Numbered from the stretch's first letter, positions 13,015 to 22,682 are shown. The stretch: 64,000 bases of DNA from DATARH01 sp035550515 (GCA_035550515.1 DASZOZ010000039.1:132933-196932); one strand, 5' to 3'. Notes: generated by a model from the letters alone, not told the origin. Translations and numbers: made by a program.

Positions 13015-14979
13015 ATGTTCGCGAAAATCCTCATCGCCAATCGCGGCGAGATCGCCTGCCGGGTGCTCCGCACCGCCCGCCGCATGGGCATCGCCACGGT
13101 GGCGGTCTATTCCGCGGCCGATGCCGGCGCGCTGCATGTCGCGAAGGCGGACGAAGCACGGCTGATCGGCCCGCCGCCGGCGCGGCAGAGCTACCTCGAC
13201 GCCGCCGCCATCATCGCCGCCGCCCGGGAGACCGGCGCCGAGGCCGTGCATCCCGGCTACGGCTTCCTGTCGGAAAACCCCGAATTCGCCGAGGCCTGCG
13301 CGGCGGCGGGCATCGTCTTTATCGGCCCGCCGGCCGCGGCGATGCGCGCGATGGGCTCGAAGGCCGCCGCCAAGGCCTTGATGCAGCAGGCCGGGGTGCC
13401 GGTGGTCCCGGGTTATCACGGCGACGACCAGGACCCCGCGCATCTGCAGGCCGAGGCGGAAAAGATCGGTTTCCCGGTGCTGATCAAGGCGTCGGGCGGC
13501 GGCGGCGGGCGCGGCATGCGCGTCGTCCATGCGGCCGCCGACTTCGCGCGCGCGCTCGACGGCGCCCGGCGCGAGGCGATCTCGGCCTTTGGCGACGACC
13601 GCGTGCTGATCGAGAAATACCTCGCCGCGCCGCGCCACATCGAGGTGCAGGTGTTCGCCGACGCGCACGGCAATGTGCTGCATCTTTACGAGCGCGACTG
13701 CTCGATCCAGCGCCGCTACCAGAAGATCGTCGAGGAGGCGCCGGCGCCCGGCCTGGCGCCGGCGCTGCGCCGGGCGATGGGCGAGGCGGCGGTCGCCGCG
13801 GCGCAAGCGGTCGGCTATGTCGGCGCCGGCACGGTCGAATTCATCGTCGAACACGGCCGCTTCTATTTCATGGAGATGAATACGCGGCTGCAGGTCGAGC
13901 ACCCGGTGACCGAAGCGGTGACCGGCACCGACCTCGTCGAGTGGCAGCTGCGCGTCGCCGCCGGCGAAAAATTCACCCGCACGCAGTCCGACATCCGGCT
14001 CAACGGTCATGCCATCGAGGTGCGGCTTTATGCCGAGAACCCGGAGCGCGGGTTTTTGCCCGCGACCGGCACGCTGCACCGGCTGCGTCTGGCCACGGGG
14101 GCCGCGCGGGTCGAGACCGGCGTGCGCGAGGGCGACGCGGTGACCCCGTTCTACGACCCGATGATCGCCAAGATCATCGCCTGGGGGCCCGACCGCGATG
14201 CCGCGCGCACCCGGCTGTCGCACGCTTTGGCGGAGACCGGCGTGCTCGGCCTCACCACCAATCTCGGCTTTCTCGCGCGGGTCGTCGCCGACGAGGACTT
14301 TGCCGCCGCCAGGCTCGATACCGGCTTTATCGAGCGCCGCCGCGCCGCTTTGCTGCCGGCCGCCGCGCCGCCGCCCGGCAAAGCCATCGCCGCGGCCGCC
14401 TTGTTCGCCCTCGGCTCGCCGGCCGCTGCCGGCGCCGATCCGTGGTCCCGTCGCGACGGCTGGCGTCTCAACGCCGCGAACGCGCCGCAAAGCGTGACGC
14501 TGCGTAGCGGCGACGAGATCCTGTCCGTCGCCGCGACCGCGCGCAGCGCCGGGTGGGCGCTCGGAATCGGCGAACATGACCTGGTGGACGCCGCGATCAT
14601 TGCTTCTGACGGCGCCGCGGTGCTGACCCTCGACGGCGCCCAGTCGCGCGCGGTGATTCTCGACCACGGCAGCGAGATCGCCGTGTTCATCGATGGCGCG
14701 GGCTGGCGTTTCACGCGGGTCGATCCGCTGGCCCCGCCGGCCGGGGCCGATCCCGGCGCCGGTCGTCTGTCCGCGCCGATGCCGGGCCGCGTCGTGCAGC
14801 TGCTGGTCGCCGCCGGCGATGTGGTGCGCCAGGGCCAGGCGCTGATCGTCGTCGAGGCGATGAAGATGGAGCACACCATCGCCGCCCCGCGCGACGGCAA
14901 GGTCGAGGCGGTGCGCTACGCGGTGGGCGACCTGGTCGAGGAGGGCGCCGAGCTGATCGCCCTGGCGGAGCCGGCGTAA
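13015..14979 (+). CDS. mccA: Methylcrotonyl-CoA carboxylase alpha subunit (biotin carboxylase + BCCP)
   Basis: A 654-residue protein carrying the ATP-grasp biotin carboxylase (MFAKILIANRGEIACRV start, glycine loop GGGGGRGMRVVH at about 160, EMNTRLQVEHPVTE at about 285-300) and a C-terminal biotinyl domain with VVEAMKMEHTIAAP, biotinylated on about Lys617. It carboxylates biotin for transfer by the beta subunit. The start ATG 13015 matches the family; the longer upstream frame comes from the repeat. TAATG couples it to the DUF1489 gene. The leader is unusually structured, with two long hairpins and an intergenic repeat. Confidence 0.9.
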   Translation: MFAKILIANRGEIACRVLRTARRMGIATVAVYSAADAGALHVAKADEARLIGPPPARQSYLDAAAIIAAARETGAEAVHPGYGFLSENPEFAEACAAAGIVFIGPPAAAMRAMGSKAAAKALMQQAGVPVVPGYHGDDQDPAHLQAEAEKIGFPVLIKASGGGGGRGMRVVHAAADFARALDGARREAISAFGDDRVLIEKYLAAPRHIEVQVFADAHGNVLHLYERDCSIQRRYQKIVEEAPAPGLAPALRRAMGEAAVAAAQAVGYVGAGTVEFIVEHGRFYFMEMNTRLQVEHPVTEAVTGTDLVEWQLRVAAGEKFTRTQSDIRLNGHAIEVRLYAENPERGFLPATGTLHRLRLATGAARVETGVREGDAVTPFYDPMIAKIIAWGPDRDAARTRLSHALAETGVLGLTTNLGFLARVVADEDFAAARLDTGFIERRRAALLPAAAPPPGKAIAAAALFALGSPAAAGADPWSRRDGWRLNAANAPQSVTLRSGDEILSVAATARSAGWALGIGEHDLVDAAIIASDGAAVLTLDGAQSRAVILDHGSEIAVFIDGAGWRFTRVDPLAPPAGADPGAGRLSAPMPGRVVQLLVAAGDVVRQGQALIVVEAMKMEHTIAAPRDGKVEAVRYAVGDLVEEGAELIALAEPA

Positions 14980-15431
14980 TGGCGAAAGGCGGTGATTTCC
15001 CTGCCGTCGGCCCGCTGCATCTGGTGAAGATGGCGGTCGGCGCCGCGGATGTGGAGGATTTGCGCCGCTCGCGCGCGCAGCGCCGCGTCGAACGCGGCGC
15101 CAGCTGGGTCTACACCCGCAACCATCCGCGCCGCGCCGAGGCGGTGCTCGCCGGCGGCTCGCTGTACTGGGTGGTGAAAGGCCAGATCAGGGCACGCGAA
15201 CGCATCATCGGCTTCCGCGCCGAGTGTGAGGACAGCGGCCGCGCCTATTGCCTGATCGTGACCGACGGCGAATTCGTCGCGACCTTGCCGCGCGCGTTCC
15301 GGCCGTTCCAGGGCTGGCGCTATCTGCCGCCGGCCGACGCGCCGAAAGATATCCCCGCCGGACCGGGCGGGGATTTCTCGCAGATGCCCGAGCACATGCT
15401 GCTGGAGCTGCGCGAGCTCGGGCTGATCTGA
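14979..15431 (+). CDS. DUF1489 family protein
   Basis: A 150-residue protein of the DUF1489 family, which is largely confined to Alphaproteobacteria and has no known function. It shows the family N-terminus (LHLVKMAVGAADVEDLRR), the WVYTRNHPRRAEAVL block and GSLYWVVKGQI. Its ATG shares the A of the mccA stop (TAATG), so it is translationally coupled to mccA. No signal peptide or membrane segment. Confidence 0.88.
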   Translation: MAKGGDFPAVGPLHLVKMAVGAADVEDLRRSRAQRRVERGASWVYTRNHPRRAEAVLAGGSLYWVVKGQIRARERIIGFRAECEDSGRAYCLIVTDGEFVATLPRAFRPFQGWRYLPPADAPKDIPAGPGGDFSQMPEHMLLELRELGLI

Positions 15432-15489
15432 GGCGGTAGGCTGCGCCGCCGGGCGGCTGCCGGCTCCCGCCCGGTCGGTCCTCTATGCG

Positions 15490-15720
15490 CTACCAGTTGC
15501 GGCAATACGGGTTGGTGGTCGCGACGAAGCCGCAATAGTGGTAACCCATGGCCGAGGGCGGGGTGCCGATCCCGACACCGATGCCGTTGCCGAAGTCCCA
15601 GCCGAGATACATCTGGGCCTTCGCCTGGTGCAGTGGCAGCGCCACGGCGACGAGACCGAGGGCGCCGGCCGCGAGCGCCGCAAACCCGCCGAACCGGCGA
15701 TTTCTTGTCGTCCCGCGCAT
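15490..15720 (-). CDS. Small secreted protein, glycine-rich
   Basis: A 76-residue precursor with a clear signal peptide: basic MRGTTRNRR, a hydrophobic AALAAGALGLVAVALPL core and cleavage near AKA-QM. The mature part has about 43 residues, is rich in Gly, Tyr and aromatic residues, and contains two cysteines in YHYCGFVATTNPYCRNW that could form a disulfide. The start ATG 15720 is fixed by a near-perfect AAAGGAGGT ribosome site. It is a member of the poorly described short exported proteins common in Bradyrhizobium-like genomes. Function unknown. Confidence 0.75.
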   Translation of the reverse strand: MRGTTRNRRFGGFAALAAGALGLVAVALPLHQAKAQMYLGWDFGNGIGVGIGTPPSAMGYHYCGFVATTNPYCRNW

Positions 15721-15868
15721 TTCAACCTCCTTTAAAATCAATCCTCTATGCGAGGTTTAACAATGCCTGGGGGTTTTCGGTTCCGGGGTTGGCGGGCGTC
15801 CGGCGCCGCATTGCGCCGCGGCTTAGCCGCGACCATAATCGCGCCGGACTTGCGGTGCGGGGCGCGAG

Positions 15869-16831
15869 ATGATCGAGCACAGGATCGACGGCGCGAGCGC
15901 GTGGAAGCGCGCCGACATCGGCGACGGCGATTTCCGTGTCAGGCTCGATGAGGCTTGTCTCGACGAAATCCGCCGCGTCGTCGGCGAAATCCGCGCCCAT
16001 CCGCTGCCGGCGATCCTGCGCAGCCCGGCCGATTTCGACATGACCAACTGTCACGCGGCGATGGCCGAGGTGCGCCGCATCCTCAGGCACGGCGTGCGCT
16101 TCGCGGTGGTCGACCGGTTGCCGGTCGAGGAACTGTCGAAGAGCGAGGCGGAGGCGGTCTACTGGCTGCTCGCCTCGATGGTCGCCCGCCCGGTGGCGCA
16201 AAAGCTCGACGGCACGATGATCTACGATGTGCACGATACCGGCCGGCAGGCGCTGCCCGGCTCCGGCATCCGTCCCGACAAGACCAACATCGAGATCCGC
16301 TTCCATATCGACAACGCCTACAACACGACGCCGCCGGAGATCGTCGGTCTGCTCTGCCTGCGCACCGCCAAGTCCGGCGGGGTCAGCCGCGTGCTGAGCT
16401 TCCCCACCGTCCACAACATGCTGCTGGAACGGCACCCGGAATTGCTGCCGCGGCTCTACCGGCCGTTCTGGTTCGACCGGCAAAAGGAGTTCTTCCCCGG
16501 CGAGCCGGAAACTTTTTCCGCACCGGTCTTCGAGGCGGGAGAGGCGTTGCGGGCGCGCTTCAGCCACCATCAGATCAGGGGCGGCTACGCGCTCAAGGGC
16601 GAGCCGCTCGACAACGAAGGCGCCGCCGCGGTCGCCGCGATACTGGAGATTTTCGAGGAGCCCGGCGTCGCGATCGATTTCGAATTCCAGCCCGGCGAAA
16701 TCCAGTTTGTCGACAACCGCACGCTCGGCCACAGCCGCACCGAGTTCGAGGACTGGCCCGACCCCGACCGCCGCCGCCACCTCGTCCGTCTCTGGCTCCG
16801 CGACCACGGCCGGCGGGCCTATACCGGCTGA
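15869..16831 (+). CDS. TauD/TfdA-family Fe(II)/2-oxoglutarate dioxygenase
   Basis: A 320-residue non-heme iron oxygenase. The iron ligands can be read as His146 and Asp148 in FHIDNAYN and His288 in DNRTLGHSRTEF. The length and spacing fit the TauD/gamma-butyrobetaine hydroxylase clan. The substrate is unknown; the next genes encode a class III and a class IV aminotransferase on the same strand (60 and 38 bp gaps), so the substrate is probably an amino acid or amine. A start codon at 15869 (MIEHRIDG) is used. Confidence 0.85.
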   Translation: MIEHRIDGASAWKRADIGDGDFRVRLDEACLDEIRRVVGEIRAHPLPAILRSPADFDMTNCHAAMAEVRRILRHGVRFAVVDRLPVEELSKSEAEAVYWLLASMVARPVAQKLDGTMIYDVHDTGRQALPGSGIRPDKTNIEIRFHIDNAYNTTPPEIVGLLCLRTAKSGGVSRVLSFPTVHNMLLERHPELLPRLYRPFWFDRQKEFFPGEPETFSAPVFEAGEALRARFSHHQIRGGYALKGEPLDNEGAAAVAAILEIFEEPGVAIDFEFQPGEIQFVDNRTLGHSRTEFEDWPDPDRRRHLVRLWLRDHGRRAYTG

Positions 16832-16890
16832 GACCTGGCGCCATGTGCCGCCGGCTTGTGCTACAACGGCGGCAGCCGGAAGGAGACAGG

Positions 16891-18207
16891 ATGCCCGCCG
16901 CCCACGCCGCGAATATCGACATCGACGCCGCCCTCAAGGAAGCCGAGGAGGATTACCGCGCGCGCAACCCCGAGAGCCGCGCGCTCTACGACAAGGCCTG
17001 CGCCGCGCTGCCCGGCGGCAACACCCGCTCGGCGATCTATGCCGAGCCGTTCCCGCTGACCATGGTCAAGGGCGAGGGCGCGCATCTGTGGGACGCCGAC
17101 GGCCACGAATACGCCGATTTCCTCTCCGAGTTCACCGCCGGGCTTTACGGCCATTCGCATCCCGCGATCCGCCGGGCGATCGACGCGGCGCTCGACGGCG
17201 GCATCAATTTCGGCGCTCACGGCCAGGCGGAAGGGAAATTCGCCGCGGCGATCCGCGACCGCTTCCCGTCGGTCGAGCTGGTGCGCTTCACCAATTCCGG
17301 CACCGAGGCCAATTTGATGGCGGTGTCGGCCGCGCTCGGCATCACCGGCCGCCACAAGGTGCTGGTGTTCCACGGCGGCTATCACGGCGGCGTGTTTTAT
17401 TTCCGCGGCAAGGGCAGCCCGATCAACGCGCCTTTCGACTATCTGATGGGCGTCTACAACGATATCGCGCAGGTCCGCGCGCTGGTCGCGCCGCACAAGG
17501 ACGACCTCGCCTGCATCCTGATCGAGCCGATGCTCGGCGGCAGCGGCTGCATCCCGGCGACGCGCGCGTTTCTCGCCGATCTGCGCGCGCTGGCGAGCGA
17601 GACCGGCGCCGTCCTGATCTTCGACGAGGTGATGACCTCGCGCCTCGCGCCGGGCGGCTTGCAGGAGGTGCACGGCGTCACTCCCGACATGACGACGCTG
17701 GGCAAATATGTCGGCGGCGGCATGAGCTTTGGCGCCTTTGGCGGGCGCACCGACCTGATGGCGTGGTTCGACCCGCGCAACAAGGGCGGCTTCCAGCACG
17801 CCGGCACGTTCAACAACAACGTGCTGACGATGAACGCCGGCTATGTCGGGCTGACCGAGGTCTACACCCCGGCGGCGGCGCGCCGGCTCAACAATTGGGG
17901 CGACACGCTGCGCGACCGGCTCAACGCGGCGGCGCGGGGGCTGCCGATGCAGTTCACCGGCATCGGCTCGATGATCGGCGTGCATATGCGCGGCGGCGCG
18001 ATCCACAACGCCGCCGATGCCGCCCAGGGCCATGCCGGGCTGCTCGAGCTGTTCTATTTCGACCTTGTCGAGCGCGGCGTCTGGTTCGCCAAGCGCGGCA
18101 TGATGGCGCTGTCGGTCGCCCTCGACGAGGGGGACGGCGACAAGCTCGTCGGCGCGGTCGAAGACTTCGCCGAGACCCGCGCGCCGCTGTTCGCGGGGCT
18201 GTCGTGA
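16891..18207 (+). CDS. Class III aminotransferase (glutamate-1-semialdehyde aminomutase-like)
   Basis: A 438-residue PLP enzyme. The internal-aldimine lysine is about Lys272 in TLGKYVGGGMSFGAF. Upstream are FTNSGTEANLMA, the FHGGYHGGVF aromatic stretch and ILIFDEVMTSR with the PLP-contacting Asp. The start ATG 16891 has a GGAAGGAGAC site 3 nt before it; the much longer open frame upstream overlaps the TauD gene and is not coding. It resembles glutamate-1-semialdehyde aminomutase, but its place between a dioxygenase and a class IV aminotransferase argues for a catabolic or modified-amino-acid role. Confidence 0.88.
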   Translation: MPAAHAANIDIDAALKEAEEDYRARNPESRALYDKACAALPGGNTRSAIYAEPFPLTMVKGEGAHLWDADGHEYADFLSEFTAGLYGHSHPAIRRAIDAALDGGINFGAHGQAEGKFAAAIRDRFPSVELVRFTNSGTEANLMAVSAALGITGRHKVLVFHGGYHGGVFYFRGKGSPINAPFDYLMGVYNDIAQVRALVAPHKDDLACILIEPMLGGSGCIPATRAFLADLRALASETGAVLIFDEVMTSRLAPGGLQEVHGVTPDMTTLGKYVGGGMSFGAFGGRTDLMAWFDPRNKGGFQHAGTFNNNVLTMNAGYVGLTEVYTPAAARRLNNWGDTLRDRLNAAARGLPMQFTGIGSMIGVHMRGGAIHNAADAAQGHAGLLELFYFDLVERGVWFAKRGMMALSVALDEGDGDKLVGAVEDFAETRAPLFAGLS

Positions 18208-18245
18208 TCGGCCCCGGCTCTTCCTTGCTTGCGTAGAGGATCGAG

Positions 18246-19175
18246 ATGAGCGCCAAACCGCACGGGAACCAGCGCGTCGCCTATTTCAACGGCCGCATCG
18301 TGCCGGAGCGCGAGGTGGTGATCCCGTTCCGCGACCGCGGCTTCAAATATGGCGACGCCGCGTTCGACATGACCCGCACGTTTCACGGCCGGCCGTTCAA
18401 GCTCAAGGAGCATATCGACCGCTTCTACCGCTCGCTCAAATACCTGCGCATCGACCCCGGCCTCGGTCCGCACGAGATGGCCGGGATCAGCGAGGATGTG
18501 CTGGCGCGCAACGCCCATTTCCTCACCCCCGACAGCGATTTCTGGCTCGGTCAGCGCGTTTCGCGTGGCGTCGATGCGGTCGGCGACGAGGGCTGGGAGG
18601 AGACCGGACCGACCGTCATCGTCGAATGCATCCCGCTGCCGCTGCAGAAACGCGCCCGGCTGTTTCGCGACGGTATCGACATCGTCGTCCCGCCGACCCG
18701 CCGCACCGCACCGGACGCGCTCAGCCCGCGTGCCAAGACGCATAACTATCTCAACCTGATACAGGCCGATCTTCAAGCCAAGGCGCAGGATCCGGAGGCG
18801 TGGTCGGTACTGCTCGACCATAACGGCCATCTTTCCGAAGGCATCGGCAGCAACATCTTCCTGGTCGCCGAGGGGGAGGTGCTGACGCCGCGCAGCGAGT
18901 TCGTCCTGCCCGGCATCAGCCGCGAGACGGTGATCGAGCTCTGCGCGGGGCTCGGGATCGCCTGCCGCGAGGCCGATCTCGACCTCTACGACGCCGGGAT
19001 CGCCGACGAAATCTTCATGACCTCGACCAGCCTGTGCATCTGCCCGGTGCGCAGCATCGGCGGCCGCACCCTCGCGGCGCCGCTCCCCGGCCCGGTCACC
19101 AAGCGCATCAGCGACGCCTACGCCAAGTTCGTCGACTGCGATTTCGTCGCCCAGTATTTGAAGCACCTCGCCTGA
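18246..19175 (+). CDS. Class IV aminotransferase (BCAT/D-alanine transaminase fold)
   Basis: A 309-residue fold-type IV PLP enzyme. The N-terminal FNGRIVPEREVVIPFRDRGF stretch, the PLP lysine about Lys164 in RAKTHNYLNLI, and HLSEGIGSNIF followed by PGISRETVIEL are the family signatures. It could be a branched-chain or D-amino-acid transaminase; sequence alone does not decide. It is third in a plus-strand group with the TauD dioxygenase and the class III aminotransferase, and converges on the flavoprotein gene with only 8 bp between the stops. Confidence 0.88.
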   Translation: MSAKPHGNQRVAYFNGRIVPEREVVIPFRDRGFKYGDAAFDMTRTFHGRPFKLKEHIDRFYRSLKYLRIDPGLGPHEMAGISEDVLARNAHFLTPDSDFWLGQRVSRGVDAVGDEGWEETGPTVIVECIPLPLQKRARLFRDGIDIVVPPTRRTAPDALSPRAKTHNYLNLIQADLQAKAQDPEAWSVLLDHNGHLSEGIGSNIFLVAEGEVLTPRSEFVLPGISRETVIELCAGLGIACREADLDLYDAGIADEIFMTSTSLCICPVRSIGGRTLAAPLPGPVTKRISDAYAKFVDCDFVAQYLKHLA

Positions 19176-19183
19176 CGGCGAGA

Positions 19184-20632
19184 TTAACGGCGCCACACCG
19201 CCTTGGCGTAGAGTTCCGGGCCGAAATCGGGCGGCACGGCGCCGGTCATCCGCTGTTGGTGGTGGTCGAGATCGGCGAGGAACAGGCCGCGGCTGATCGC
19301 CGCCGTCACCGCCGGGTGACCGCGCTTCATGCTCGGCACGTCGCCGACCGGCACGCCGAAGCTGACGAACCCGGCGGGGTTGAAGCAGTGGATGTCCTTG
19401 AGGTACGGCGCGGCGCCGGGATCCCTCGCGATGAACTCGTTGCCGGGGCCGAGATAGGGATGCGCGCCCAGCACTGCGTCCTGCTCCTCGGCGGGCGGCG
19501 TATAGCGGTCGCGCCACAACGCGATATGCCGCGCGAAATCGGCCAATTCCGGCCGCAGATTGGGGTCGGCCGCATAGCCGGTGCCCGCGATCGCGAAATC
19601 GAAGCGGTAAGTCAGCGCGCCTTCCGCGAGGCAACCGGAGGGGTCGGCGACTTCGGCCGTGAGGCCGTCGGCCGCTTGCCGCGCGTCCACCCACGGCGCG
19701 GCCAGGTGCAGGTGGAAATTGTCGTGCCTCAGCACCCGGTCGATCGCGTCTTGCGGCGCGGTCGACCCGGCGCGGCGATAGCGGATCGCCTGGTGCCAGC
19801 GCACCGCATCGGGCAGGGCGCAGTAATTGTCGTAAGCGCCGGGATAGCCGCGGCTGCGGCTGATCGGCGTCGCGGCGAGGGTCGCGCGGCGGGCGAACAG
19901 GTGCACCGACCTGGCGCCGCTTTCGAGCGCGACCGCCGCCGCGTCGAAAGCCGAGGCCGCGCCGCCGATCACCGCGACATCCTTGCCGGCGAGCGCGGCG
20001 AAATCGATCGCGTCGCCGGTATGTGCCCACAGCCGGCGCGGCAGCACGCGCAGAAAATCGGGCACGGCCGGCCCGCCGCTGCCGGCGAACCCGGTGGCGA
20101 TGATGATTTTCCGCGCGGTCTCGACATTTGTGCCGAGATGCAGCCGGAAACACCCTTCCGCCGGCTCGATGCGGTCGAGCCGGGTGCCGTAGCGCACCCG
20201 GATGCCGAGAAACTCGCGGTACCACGCCAGGTAGCTGACCCATGCCTGGCGCGGGATACGCTCGAAGCCGCGATACGCCGCCGCGCCGTGCCGCGCCTCG
20301 TACCAGGCCTGGAAGCCCAGTGCGGCGATGCCGTATTCGGGGCCGGGCAGCGTCTTCGGCGTCCGCAGGACATGCATCCGCGCGCCGTTTTCCCAGATGC
20401 CGGCGCGGGCCGCATCGGCTGCGGCGTCGATCACCGAAACCTTGCCGATCCCCGCCCGCCGCAGCGCAAAAGCAAACGCGCAGCCGGTCTGTCCGCCGCC
20501 GACGATCAGCACATTGTGGTCGATGGTTCTTCCGGTCGCGTCGGCTCGATCGGGCACCCAGTTCGCCGGGTCGGGGCCGAGCAGCCGCAGCGCCTCGCGC
20601 GCACCGGCATCGGGGCCGACTTCCGTCGTCAT
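19184..20632 (-). CDS. Flavin-dependent monooxygenase-like NAD(P)/FAD protein
   Basis: A 482-residue two-dinucleotide-domain flavoprotein. The FAD motif NVLIVGGGQTGCAFAFAL is near residue 40-57 and the NAD(P) motif KDVAVIGGAASAFDAAAV in the middle; the ATG(Y/F) hinge is seen as IIIATGFAGSGG. It resembles the BVMO/ornithine-hydroxylase type of N- or C-oxygenase. I start it at ATG 20632 (MTTEVGPDAG). The frame stays open through the 33-bp tandem array upstream, which would add a meaningless 11-residue repeat (MAGSSPAQGTW), so annotation pipelines are likely to overextend it. It may act with the convergent amino-acid enzymes. Confidence 0.82.
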   Translation of the reverse strand: MTTEVGPDAGAREALRLLGPDPANWVPDRADATGRTIDHNVLIVGGGQTGCAFAFALRRAGIGKVSVIDAAADAARAGIWENGARMHVLRTPKTLPGPEYGIAALGFQAWYEARHGAAAYRGFERIPRQAWVSYLAWYREFLGIRVRYGTRLDRIEPAEGCFRLHLGTNVETARKIIIATGFAGSGGPAVPDFLRVLPRRLWAHTGDAIDFAALAGKDVAVIGGAASAFDAAAVALESGARSVHLFARRATLAATPISRSRGYPGAYDNYCALPDAVRWHQAIRYRRAGSTAPQDAIDRVLRHDNFHLHLAAPWVDARQAADGLTAEVADPSGCLAEGALTYRFDFAIAGTGYAADPNLRPELADFARHIALWRDRYTPPAEEQDAVLGAHPYLGPGNEFIARDPGAAPYLKDIHCFNPAGFVSFGVPVGDVPSMKRGHPAVTAAISRGLFLADLDHHQQRMTGAVPPDFGPELYAKAVWRR

Positions 20633-20636
20633 GGCC

Positions 20637-20933
20637 GGGCTCGACCCGTCCGTCCTTGGCTCTTGGGCCAGGCTCGACCCGGCCATCCACGTCCCCCGGG
20701 CCAGGCTCGACCCGGCCATCCACGTCCCCCGGGCCGGGCTCGATCCGGCCATCCACGTCCCCCGGGCCGGGCTCGACCCGGCCATCCACGTCCCCTGGGC
20801 CGGGCTCGACCCGGCCATCCACGTCCCCTGGGCCGGGCTCGATCCGGCCATCCACGTCCCCTGGGCCGGGCTCGACCCGGCCATCCATGTCCCCTGGGCC
20901 GGGCTCGACCCGACCATCCGGATCCTCGGGGCG
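20637..20933. repeat. Tandem array of nine 33-bp units derived from the REP-like palindrome
   Basis: The unit is GGGCTCGACCCGGCCATCCA followed by CGTCCC(C/T)GGGCC, 33 bp long. Seven central copies (20670-20900) are nearly identical; the first and last are diverged. It contains the same GGCCGGG/CCCGGCC palindrome as the dispersed elements. Because 33 is a multiple of three, several reading frames stay open across it. It separates the start of the flavoprotein gene from the 3' end of the deacylase gene. Confidence 0.92.
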
Positions 20934-20960
20934 AGCCCGGGGATGACGCGACCGAAAACA

Positions 20961-22682
20961 TCACGCCGCCAGCCGGCCCTTCAGCACCTGGCCGCCGGCG
21001 CGGCCGGTGGCCTGGCCGTTCTCGATCGCCACGACGCCGTTGACGATCGTCGCGGCGATGCCGTCGGCCTTTTGCACCAGGCGCCGCGCCCCGCCGGGCA
21101 GGTCGGTCTCGACCGTCGGCAGTTGCGGCTTCACATGCGCCTCGTCGAACACCACCAGATCGGCGGCGTAGCCGGTGCGGATCAGCCCGCGGCCCGCCAG
21201 CTCCCAGGCCGAGGCGTTGTCGAAGGTCAGCATCCGCACCGCCTCTTCGAGGGTGAATTGCTGCTTGCTGCGCACCCAGTACGACAGTAGATGCGTCTGC
21301 AGCGACGACCCCATCTCCTGACAGACATGCGCCCCGGAATCCGAGAAGGTGGCCAGGGTGCGCGGATGCTTCAGCAGGTTCAGCACATCCGCCGGCCGCT
21401 CGTTGACGATCGGCTGTACGAACATGCGGTTCTCGTCGTCGAGCGCCAGGTCGATGATCACCTCGACCGGGTGCTTGTTGTGGCGCCGCGACAGCTCGCC
21501 AATACTCGGATCGTCCCAGTTCACGGTCAGCATCGGGAACAGGTTGTCGTAGTCCGGCTTGCGCGGGTCGGTGGTCGCCGCGCCGCCGCCTTGCAGGGTG
21601 CGTTCGCGCGGTTTCATCGTCGCCTCCGCCGCCACGAGACGCGCGCGCGTTGCCGGGTCGCGCAGCCGCGCTTTCTGCTCGGGCAGGGGCAGCGTGCGGA
21701 TTTCGCGCCATGCCGGCAGCACGTCGAACGGCAGGTACGATTTGAGCGAGAACACCGCATTGATCGAGCGCGTCGTCGCCTGGCCGTACATGCGGCCGCC
21801 CATCGCCACGGTCTCGTCCATGAAGCGGGTCTGGAAGTCCCATGGGTTGGGGTCGATGCCCTGCCTGGTGGCGAGCATGCCGAACATGATCGGCCGGCCC
21901 GTATCGAGCGCGATCTTGCGCAGCCGTTCGAGGCACGCCCTTTGCGCCGCGCCGCCGGAGATGTCCGGGCCGATCTGGAAGATGCCGGCATCCAGCCCGC
22001 CCATCACCCCGACGAGCCGCTCGATCTCCGCCCAGTCGGCGATGCGGCTGGCGACCGGTGTTTCGTCCGGTGTGACATGGGTCGTCGCCCGCGAGGTGGA
22101 AAAGCCGAGCGCGCCGGCCTTGAGCGCCTCGGCGACCGCATGCTCCATGCGTTTCAGGTCGTCCTCGCTCGCCTTTTCGTCGAGGCCGCGCCGGGCGCCC
22201 ATCGCATACATGCGCAGCGCGGAGTGCCCGATATACATCCCGTAATTGAGGCCCTTGGGCAGCCGCTCGACGGTCGCGAGGTATTCGGGGAAGGTCTCCC
22301 AGGTCCAGTCGATGCCCTCCATCATCGCCTCGGTCGGGATGTCCTCGACCGCTGTCAGGCAGCGTGCGAACCACTCGCGGTCGGCCGGTTTGCACGGCGC
22401 CAGCGCAAAGCCACAATTGCCCATCACCACGCTGGTGACGCCGTGCCAGCACGAGCAGCTGCCCAACGGGTCCCAATTGACCTGCGCGTCCATATGCGTG
22501 TGGCCGTCGATAAAGCCGGGCGCGACGATCAGGCCGTCGGCGTCGACGACCCGCTCCGCCGGCTCGCGGATGCGGCCGATCTGCACGATGCGGCCGTCCT
22601 TGACGCCGACATCGGCGCGGTAGCGGGGCAGCCCCGAGCCGTCGATCACGGTGCCGTTCTTGACGAGTAGATCGAGCGCCAT
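20961..22682 (-). CDS. N-acyl-D-amino-acid deacylase (amidohydrolase superfamily)
   Basis: A metal-dependent amidohydrolase of 573 residues that would release D-amino acids from N-acyl forms. The metal motif GFIDGHTHMDAQ gives His61 and His63, the NCGFALAPCKP stretch carries the bridging-cysteine region typical of D-aminoacylases, and FSDSGAHV holds the catalytic aspartate. Start ATG 22682 (MALDLLVKNG) has an AAGGGAG site; the longer frame to 22757 is unlikely. It is transcribed in the same direction as the flavoprotein gene downstream and the S9 peptidase upstream, which suggests handling of peptides or modified amino acids. Confidence 0.88.
   Translation of the reverse strand: MALDLLVKNGTVIDGSGLPRYRADVGVKDGRIVQIGRIREPAERVVDADGLIVAPGFIDGHTHMDAQVNWDPLGSCSCWHGVTSVVMGNCGFALAPCKPADREWFARCLTAVEDIPTEAMMEGIDWTWETFPEYLATVERLPKGLNYGMYIGHSALRMYAMGARRGLDEKASEDDLKRMEHAVAEALKAGALGFSTSRATTHVTPDETPVASRIADWAEIERLVGVMGGLDAGIFQIGPDISGGAAQRACLERLRKIALDTGRPIMFGMLATRQGIDPNPWDFQTRFMDETVAMGGRMYGQATTRSINAVFSLKSYLPFDVLPAWREIRTLPLPEQKARLRDPATRARLVAAEATMKPRERTLQGGGAATTDPRKPDYDNLFPMLTVNWDDPSIGELSRRHNKHPVEVIIDLALDDENRMFVQPIVNERPADVLNLLKHPRTLATFSDSGAHVCQEMGSSLQTHLLSYWVRSKQQFTLEEAVRMLTFDNASAWELAGRGLIRTGYAADLVVFDEAHVKPQLPTVETDLPGGARRLVQKADGIAATIVNGVVAIENGQATGRAGGQVLKGRLAA

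Noticed and set aside
18054..20888. A 944-codon open frame on the minus strand
   Set aside because: It runs antisense through the class IV aminotransferase gene and in a different frame through the flavoprotein gene and the 33-bp array. High GC keeps such frames open; the product has no family features.
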